In this document: in pieces, positions 51,626 through 56,850 of the stretch
How positions within the stretch are numbered: position 1 is the stretch's first letter
How the letters are laid out: every line of letters starts with the position of its first letter
NCBI GenBank assembly: GCA_030606565.1
Contig: JAUWGE010000007.1
Span: 1 to 56,850 of the forward strand
Source: Candidatus Bipolaricaulota bacterium
Lineage (GTDB): Bacteria; Bipolaricaulota; Bipolaricaulia; UBA7950; UBA9294
DNA length: 56,850 nt
Reading direction: 5' to 3'
Position numbers and translations under genes: made by a program
The notes under the pieces: model-generated
Databases searched by the model: none
Told to the model about the DNA's origin: nothing
Seen by the model: only the letters and a program-made list of their open reading frames with translations

Positions 51626-52235
51626 AAGACAAAGCTACATCTGATGAAATGCGATGCATTCAGACTAAGCAGTGCGCGATTCCTATACTAAAATGAGACC
51701 TTAGTTCGGCGGGTGGAAAAGTTCTCACGATAAGTTGAACGCCCATAGCGGGCAACCAGACCGAGTAACATCTTGTCCCACGTACTCGAGCTTTTGCAGG
51801 CTGCTTGTAATCTGCTTTGAAAGTAGCAGCATGCTCAAAAGGGAAGATACGCTACGGTTACTTCTTTTTAACGATCTCTTTGGCAAACACACACGGCCCC
51901 GGCCATAGCAGCGATGATCACCCACTCGATGGCGCGCAGGTACTCGCAGGTGATCTTCTCACCGGTGATTTCCTCCTCAAACTGTTCTCATGCTCCGAGT
52001 GCGTGTGGGTAGATCCAGGGAATTCCCGCTTAGGCCTTGGATAATGTGTCCTTTACCCAAGTCAAGGGAGAAAGGCAGGCCTCTTTCTTATCGGGTTTCT
52101 TTTCCGATCGCAAAGTGGTTAAGAGATGCGCTGTTTTACTCCGAGGCTTGTCCGTGTATGATGTAAGAAAGACGGTTTTTAAGTTCCCATGAACAACGGG
52201 CAGACGTTGACACACAACAGCACAAGCAAGGTGAT
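51626..52235. other. Gene-poor stretch with one membrane-protein fragment
   Basis: The only coding-like signal is on the minus strand at 51868-51983: after an in-frame stop comes EQFEEEITGEKITCEYLRAI and EWVIIAAMAGAVCVCQRDR, ending in TAA. It resembles the end of a small membrane protein but has no start codon or SD in frame. No RNA gene or terminator could be supported. Confidence 0.3.
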
Positions 52236-52919
52236 ATGAGGATGCCACAGGAAAAACACACGGTCACACCCCAGCTCCATAGGCTCTACACCCCGGGAGA
52301 AGAGATCGCCAATGCCATTACCCACGGTATCGGGGCCGGACTTAGTGTGGCCGGCTTAACACTGCTGGTCACTTTGGCCACCGTGCGCAGCGGCGATGTC
52401 TGGCACATTGTTAGTTTCAGTATTTATGGCACCACCCTTGTCCTTTTACACCTGGCATCGACGCTCTATCACAGCTTTCAACTTCCCCGTGTTAAACTTG
52501 TCTTCAAAATTATTGACTACGGCTCGATTTACCTACTGATTGCCGGCACGTATACACCTTTTCTCCTGATCAGCCTGCGGGGAGTGTGGGGATGGGCGTT
52601 GCTTGGCGTTATTTGGGGATTGGCTGTTGTAGGCATCGTCATGAAGTCCCTCTTCATCGGCCGTTTTAGGAAGCTCTCCGTTTTGACCTACGTTCTGATG
52701 GGATGGCTGTGTGTGATCGCCTTCAAGGAGATGTTGGCAAGGATTCCCTTCGGTGGATTGATCTTGTTGGTCGCCGGGGGGGTCGTGTACACGCTTGGTA
52801 TCATCTTCTATGCGTGGAAGAAGCTTCCCTACAATCACGCTATCTGGCACCTGTTTGTCATGGGAGGAAGCATCTGCCACTACTTTGCCGTCCTCTTCTA
52901 CCTGCTGCCCAAGGCTTGA
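52236..52919 (+). CDS. Hemolysin III / PAQR-family membrane protein
   Basis: A 227-residue seven-helix membrane protein. Conserved metal-site residues: ITHGIGAGL, STLYHSF with the following IDYGSIYLLIAGTYTPF, and near the end HAIWHLFVMGGSICHYFAV. These are the PAQR/YqfA signatures (His and Asp/Ser that bind zinc). Family members are thought to be hydrolases in lipid metabolism; the haemolysin name is historical. ATG 52236 or 52242; the SD aaggtg fits either. Confidence 0.93.
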   Translation: MRMPQEKHTVTPQLHRLYTPGEEIANAITHGIGAGLSVAGLTLLVTLATVRSGDVWHIVSFSIYGTTLVLLHLASTLYHSFQLPRVKLVFKIIDYGSIYLLIAGTYTPFLLISLRGVWGWALLGVIWGLAVVGIVMKSLFIGRFRKLSVLTYVLMGWLCVIAFKEMLARIPFGGLILLVAGGVVYTLGIIFYAWKKLPYNHAIWHLFVMGGSICHYFAVLFYLLPKA

Positions 52920-53133
52920 TATCCGATCCCACTCTACCTGGTGGAGGCCCTGGTTACCACCGGGAAGGGAACATGTTCCCCACCAATAGTGAACCCTAAG
53001 GACTGGACGAACGCCCACACCTAGTGCTACCGCAGCCCCTACGGCTTGCCTATCACGTAGGTACTCGTTGCGAACGAACAGGTTGCTGTTTACGCTAACG
53101 ACCGATACTAAAGGCCATAAAGGGGGAATTTCA

Positions 53134-53871
53134 ATGCCAAACCCGGTGATTGACTGCTTGATGAACCATCGATCGATCCGCACGTTCAAACCCGACCCTA
53201 TCGAACCCGAGACGCTCGGGCTGATCCTTCGCGCGGGAACGCGCGCTGCCAGTGCAGGTAACCTTCAATCCTACGCACTTGTCGTCATCGACGACCCGAA
53301 ACGATTAGAGAAGATGGAAGTCAAGGCACCCGCGGCGATCATCGCCCTGGTCGATCAGTACCGCCTCAAGCGCTGGTTTGAACTAAACGATGCGCCGTTC
53401 TACAACGATCAGGCGATTAATCTCTTTATCTCGTACTGGGATGCGGTGATCGCGCTGCAGAACATCGTCATCGCTGCGGAGAGCCTCGGCCTTGGGACCG
53501 TATATGTTGGGATGATCCTCTCCACCGACGTACAGGAGCTTCTCGGAGCGCCGGAGTACGTGGCCCCTGCCGGGTTGGTCTTCCTCGGCTACCCGGACGA
53601 ATCGCCGCAGTTGCGGCCACGCCTGCCGCTTGAAGCGGTGGTGCATCGAAACGACTACCACATGCCGACCGACGATGAGATCCGTTCCTTCTATCGCGAT
53701 AAGGACCGGGAATGGGACGAGGTGAGCGAGACGAAGAAACACAAGCTCAGCGAGAAGGGCATCCACAACTACGCGCAGGCGATCACCCTCGGTCACTACA
53801 CACCGGAGTTCATCAAAGGAGAAAGTGAGAAGCTTATCGCGAACATCAAGAAAGCCGGATTTCGCTTGTAG
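53134..53871 (+). CDS. Nitroreductase-family flavoprotein, NfsA-like length
   Basis: A 245-residue FMN oxidoreductase. FMN-binding motifs: LMNHRSIRTFKPDPI and RAASAGNLQSYALVVID, with the dimer and FMN contacts in ALQNIVIAAESLGLGTVYVG, then GLVFLGYPDES. The C-terminal extension (FYRDKDREWDEV onward) is as in the larger NfsA/FRase I-type group. SD aaggggg before ATG 53134. Possible roles: quinone or nitro-compound reduction. It differs clearly from the shorter enzyme at 36325-36822. Confidence 0.93.
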   Translation: MPNPVIDCLMNHRSIRTFKPDPIEPETLGLILRAGTRAASAGNLQSYALVVIDDPKRLEKMEVKAPAAIIALVDQYRLKRWFELNDAPFYNDQAINLFISYWDAVIALQNIVIAAESLGLGTVYVGMILSTDVQELLGAPEYVAPAGLVFLGYPDESPQLRPRLPLEAVVHRNDYHMPTDDEIRSFYRDKDREWDEVSETKKHKLSEKGIHNYAQAITLGHYTPEFIKGESEKLIANIKKAGFRL

Positions 53872-54191
53872 AAGGAGAGGTCAAAGACCAAGCAGGAGTA
53901 AGATTGTCGTTAAGAGTCGGGAGCCGCTTCCTTCGTCGTCGTTGTCCATCGGCCTGAGCCACGCAGGAGTTCAAAAAGGCGACTTTTTCTACTTCGGGAT
54001 AGAGCTCTCCTGGCGCGTTACAGGACCCCTTATCCATGCGAAGGTAACGTACATCACACAAATCGTATGAAACTGAACGTGATGTATGTCACAAACGAAA
54101 GCGCCCAAGATAGAACTCCCACCCAGAAGTTAGCGCGATCTAGGGGGTGTCGAGGGGCCATTGAAGTCTCCTATCCAGAACCCTCGAAAGG
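53872..54191. other. Gene-free stretch with a terminator-like hairpin
   Basis: Holds no gene I can support. At its right end, on the minus strand, cctcga (54195-54200) and tcgagg (54182-54187) form a stem with a 7-base loop soon after the aldolase stop; there is no T tract, so this is at best a weak terminator for the mtnA-aldolase operon. Confidence 0.35.
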
Positions 54192-54758
54192 TTATCGAGG
54201 TTGGGTTAGAAGATATATCTTGGCATTCCGCTCGACCAGCTGGCAGATGAGCAGGGCTTCATTGAGGCTTTGCCCGAAGCCGACCACTCCATGGCGGGCG
54301 AGGATCAGCGCCTTGCTCGGGATCCCCTGCAAGATGTCGGCGGCCTGATCGGCCAACTCCTGCGTTCCAGCAGGAACAAAGGGCGCCACAGGGACAGGCC
54401 CTTTGATGACGGCCTCTATCTCCTCAGTGAGCATCGGAAGTTCGTTTGTCAACATACTAAGGGTAACTGCGTTCGTGCTGTGGGTGTGTACGATCGCCTG
54501 GGCATCGGGCCGGGCACCGTAGATCGTCACGTGGAGCCGAAACTCGGACGACGGCTCCCGCCCGCCGGCCAATTTCTTTCCGGCCAGTTCAAGCGTCACG
54601 AGGTCCGCTGGCTCCATCCGGGAGTAATCCAGGCACGTCGGCGTAATCAGGATGCGATCGTCCTGGCGACAGCTCGCGTTGCCGAAGCTACCGATGACCA
54701 GTCCTAGCTCAGCCATCCGCCGTGCAGCGATGATAAGATCTTTAGCCGTGCAACACAT
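54192..54758 (-). CDS. Class II aldolase/adducin-family protein, probable Ald2
   Basis: A 188-residue zinc aldolase of the fuculose-phosphate type. The catalytic Glu is in EPSSEFRLHVTIY, zinc His pair in IVHTHSTNAV, third His in LARHGVVGFG; SFGNASCR binds phosphate. Its ATG at 54758 lies inside the end of mtnA (17-base overlap), so the pair is co-translated. Beside MtnA such an enzyme acts either as methylthioribulose-1-phosphate dehydratase (MtnB) or as the Ald2 aldolase of the DHAP shunt. The absence of other methionine-salvage genes nearby favours Ald2, by inference. Confidence 0.85.
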   Translation of the reverse strand: MCCTAKDLIIAARRMAELGLVIGSFGNASCRQDDRILITPTCLDYSRMEPADLVTLELAGKKLAGGREPSSEFRLHVTIYGARPDAQAIVHTHSTNAVTLSMLTNELPMLTEEIEAVIKGPVPVAPFVPAGTQELADQAADILQGIPSKALILARHGVVGFGQSLNEALLICQLVERNAKIYLLTQPR

Positions 54759-55773
54759 TCTCGATCGCCTCAGTGTAGGGAGGTTCCAATACACTCCGCT
54801 CGGTGATGATCGCCGTAATCAGGCCGGCAGGCGTCACATCGAATGCTGGATTACGAACATTGACACCTTCGGGTGCAATTCGAACATTTCTTATCTGTGT
54901 AACCTCACTGGGGTCTCGTTCTTCGATCGGGATCTGGCTTCCATTCTTGATCGTGGGATCAACCGTGGATGTTGGCGCGGCGACGTAAAAAGGAACTTGA
55001 TGGTGATGGGCGAGCACTGCAAGAGGATATGTCCCGATCTTGTTCGCCGTGTCGCCGTTTCGTGCGATCCGGTCAGCACCGACCACTACAGCATCCACCT
55101 CGCCGCAAGCCATGAACGAACCGGCCATTGAATCAGTGATCAACTCGAATGGGATTCCGTCCTGCTTCAGTTCCCACGCGGTGAGCCGTGCGCCTTGCAA
55201 CCGCGGCCGCGTCTCATCGACCAGCACTTTCTTGAGCTTTCCCACCTCCCACGCCGCACGAACGATGCCGAGCGCGGTGCCATACCCGCCCGTTGCCAAT
55301 GCACCGGCGTTGCAATGAGTGAGGATCGTCGCTCCGTCTGGAATCAGTTTAGCACCGTGACTTCCAATTCGTTTGTTCGCCTCGATATCTTCCTCGTGAA
55401 TCCGCTTTGCTTCGTCCAGAAGTCTTTCCTTAAGGAATTCCAATCCCGTGTCGCGATTTTCGCGGAACACCTGCGTCATTCGCTCAAGCGCCCAGAACAG
55501 GTTTCTCGCCGTCGGCCGAGTGCCTGCCAATTCTTCAATGACTTTCTTGAAGTGCTCATCAAGCACCGCTCCATCCGTGAGAGCCTGAATACCCAAAACG
55601 ACCCCATAGGCCGCAGCAATCCCGATCGCCGGTGCGCCCCGGATCCGCATCTCGCGGATCGCGTCCGCCAACTCGCGGTAGTCACGGATCGTCAACGTCA
55701 CGACCTCCTGCGGAAGGCGGGTTTGGTCTATCAATTCAATTGCGCCGTCGTGAAACGTGATCGGTGTGAGCAT
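54742..55773 (-). CDS. mtnA: S-methyl-5-thioribose-1-phosphate isomerase
   Basis: Converts 5-methylthioribose 1-phosphate to the ribulose form in salvage of methylthioadenosine; it may also act on deoxyribose analogues. 343 residues: MRIRGAPAIGIAAAYG near the start, the catalytic Cys in LTHCNAGALATGGYGTALG, DETRPRLQGARLTAWEL, the catalytic Asp in VVGADRIARNGDTANKIGT, and FYVAAPTSTVD. ATG 55773 follows gaggtg. No phosphorylase (MtnP) or kinase (MtnK) is in the window. Confidence 0.95.
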   Translation of the reverse strand: MLTPITFHDGAIELIDQTRLPQEVVTLTIRDYRELADAIREMRIRGAPAIGIAAAYGVVLGIQALTDGAVLDEHFKKVIEELAGTRPTARNLFWALERMTQVFRENRDTGLEFLKERLLDEAKRIHEEDIEANKRIGSHGAKLIPDGATILTHCNAGALATGGYGTALGIVRAAWEVGKLKKVLVDETRPRLQGARLTAWELKQDGIPFELITDSMAGSFMACGEVDAVVVGADRIARNGDTANKIGTYPLAVLAHHHQVPFYVAAPTSTVDPTIKNGSQIPIEERDPSEVTQIRNVRIAPEGVNVRNPAFDVTPAGLITAIITERSVLEPPYTEAIENVLHG

Positions 55774-56422
55774 ACGCACCTCAACCAGGAACGATGGTCA
55801 GATCATTCTAGATGGTGGGATTGAATCCTGCAAAGGGATGTCTACATACGTGTCAAGACGCTGATCTCAGATCATCTAGAATCTCAAACGGCAAGGCTTG
55901 GGTCTTCTGCTGCGCCAGTCTGGTCAATTCAAATGTTGGATTGCAAGACCAGAACATTAACCGACCGTTGCAGAGAACGCTTTTCCAGAGTGGGTTCTGT
56001 GGAGCCTGGGAGACTGATTGTAGAACTCAAGTGCTGGCCGCCGCGTGGTAAGCTTCGTTAGAAGGAGGTCGCAAAGCTTGTATTGAAGAACTCTTCCCAG
56101 CGATTCCTGAGGGGTAGATTCTTGGCTTCAGGGACCTCTGTAAACGATGATATGTTGATCAATGTATCAAGGTTTGTGTTCGTAATGCTGATGAACCGGA
56201 CAAACAGGGTGGCTGTGGAAGTACTGATTGAGCTGGCGGGGCGGGGACCGCAAGAGTGGATGAATGTCGTGGAGCTGGGTGGGCGGAGCAGTACACGGTG
56301 AAGCGACATCTCGAGGATCCCCCAGAGCTCGTCCTCACAGCCGAGAAGCGTTCGTAGTCACAACGCCGCTTTCTTCGCGTTACACAACGGCTGCCCCTGC
56401 AAGCGACACCGCGCGGTCGTAC
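55774..56422. other. Gene-poor stretch with an inverted repeat
   Basis: Upstream of mtnA, attctagat (55806-55814) and atctagaat (about 55874-55882) are inverse copies about 60 bases apart, a possible hairpin or operator pair. Several short open frames on both strands show no recognisable protein and no good SD. No RNA gene was identified. Confidence 0.35.
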
Positions 56423-56575
56423 CTACCGCATCATCACCCCGAGGTAGTAGGGCCAAATCACGAGGCCAACGATGCACTGCCACCACAGGAGCTTCGCGAA
56501 CGCGATGGTGAACAGCCATCCGCCGAACCAGAGAAAGGCAGCCAGGCTTCCCTCATGAACCTTGTGTTCTGCCAC
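56423..56575 (-). CDS. Small membrane protein (50 residues)
   Basis: Starts at GTG 56575 behind a strong SD (aaaggaggga): MAEHKVHEGSLAAFLWFGG, then a hydrophobic hairpin with WLFTIAFAKLLWWQCIVGLV and a tyrosine-rich end, WPYYLGVMMR. Two helices are likely. I do not recognise the family. The SD, the coherent hydrophobic pattern and the match of length to a two-helix unit support a real gene. Confidence 0.65.
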   Translation of the reverse strand: MAEHKVHEGSLAAFLWFGGWLFTIAFAKLLWWQCIVGLVIWPYYLGVMMR

Positions 56576-56674
56576 GATCGTCCCTCCTTTCCGGATACCC
56601 TAGATTGTACATCCCTTCGAATGCCAAACGCAAACGCAGTCACGCGTCTTGGTCGAACGTTCGCGCAGCGTTCC

Positions 56675-56850
56675 CTACTCCTTCGGACGAAAGACGATCA
56701 CCCGATCGTAAAGGACCTCCGCGACCGCCGGCCCGACCGCCGTCCCCGGCTCCAATTACAGACGAAACGCAACCCAGAGGTCGGGGAGCGTGTCGAGGTC
56801 GAGGAGGGTGCAGAAGTCATCGCGGATCGTCAGGGAATGCGGATCGGCGG
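56675..56850 (-). pseudogene. 3' end of an unrecognised gene with an in-frame stop
   Basis: One minus-strand frame entering from the window edge reads ADPHSLTIRDDFCTLLDLDT, LPDLWVAFRL, then TAA, then LEPGTAVGPAVAEVLYDR and VIVFRPKE before TAG at 56675. Both parts look like true protein sequence in a single frame, so a single nonsense change broke the gene, or the base is misread. Family unknown. Confidence 0.45.

Noticed and set aside
1-56850. tRNA, rRNA or CRISPR arrays
   Set aside because: I found no T-loop/acceptor pattern, rRNA core or regularly spaced repeat that holds up by eye.

Overview
The window is about 55% GC, gene-dense bacterial chromosome. Genes are tightly packed with ATGA/GTGA overlaps, many GTG starts and strong Shine-Dalgarno (SD) sites. 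Gene content (PdxST, ATP-type PckA, dnaG-rpoD, TldD/PmbA, split transketolase, YhbD/bactofilin pair, c-di-GMP riboswitch, no respiratory genes) suggests a free-living, probably anaerobic or facultative bacterium outside the well-studied Proteobacteria. A deep-branching candidate phylum (for example Bipolaricaulota/Acetothermia or a relative) is only a guess. I saw no rRNA, tRNA or CRISPR array.

Layout: 1-2.6 kb holds the start of an oligopeptide-binding protein, a decayed Eco29kI-type restriction enzyme, two coupled small membrane proteins and a promoter feeding a broken secreted ORF. 2.8-14.8 kb holds cysS, a small-multidrug-export protein, a three-gene ABC-2 exporter operon, a heterodimeric BmrC/BmrD-type exporter and a NitT/TauT-type import operon. 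14.8-28.5 kb is core metabolism and information processing on the plus strand: nadK, pdxS-pdxT-gap-comF-MBL hydrolase-dnaG-rpoD-miaA, nnrD, tatD, a GAF protein (minus) and pckA.

28.5-35.6 kb is an accessory region. It has a group II intron of IIC type with a twice-frameshifted reverse transcriptase; a PaeR7I-type restriction enzyme remnant beside an apparently intact DNA methyltransferase; a MazEF module with a clear promoter and operator; a truncated hypothetical gene; and a nucleotidyltransferase gene bracketed by long attC-like inverted-repeat elements and preceded by its own promoter. The last arrangement looks like an integron cassette without an integrase in view.

35.7-48.7 kb returns to household genes: a membrane protein, nitroreductase, tldD-pmbA, an operator-controlled small-protein/YhbD/polymer-forming-protein operon, an MFS relic, lpd, a c-di-GMP-I riboswitch fused to the start of a subtilisin-like protease, nfo, a transaldolase-like gene with a transketolase C-terminal subunit, and a decayed threonine synthase. 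48.8-56.85 kb holds two cold-shock protein genes with matching long leaders, a sodium:solute symporter with a 38-residue partner, a hemolysin-III-like protein, a second nitroreductase, and an mtnA plus class II aldolase pair suggesting a methylthioadenosine/deoxyadenosine salvage shunt.

The window contains many broken genes: restriction enzymes, reverse transcriptase, polymer-forming protein, MFS, threonine synthase and an edge fragment. Several differ from an intact frame by one base in G-rich runs, so true decay and sequencing error both remain possible.
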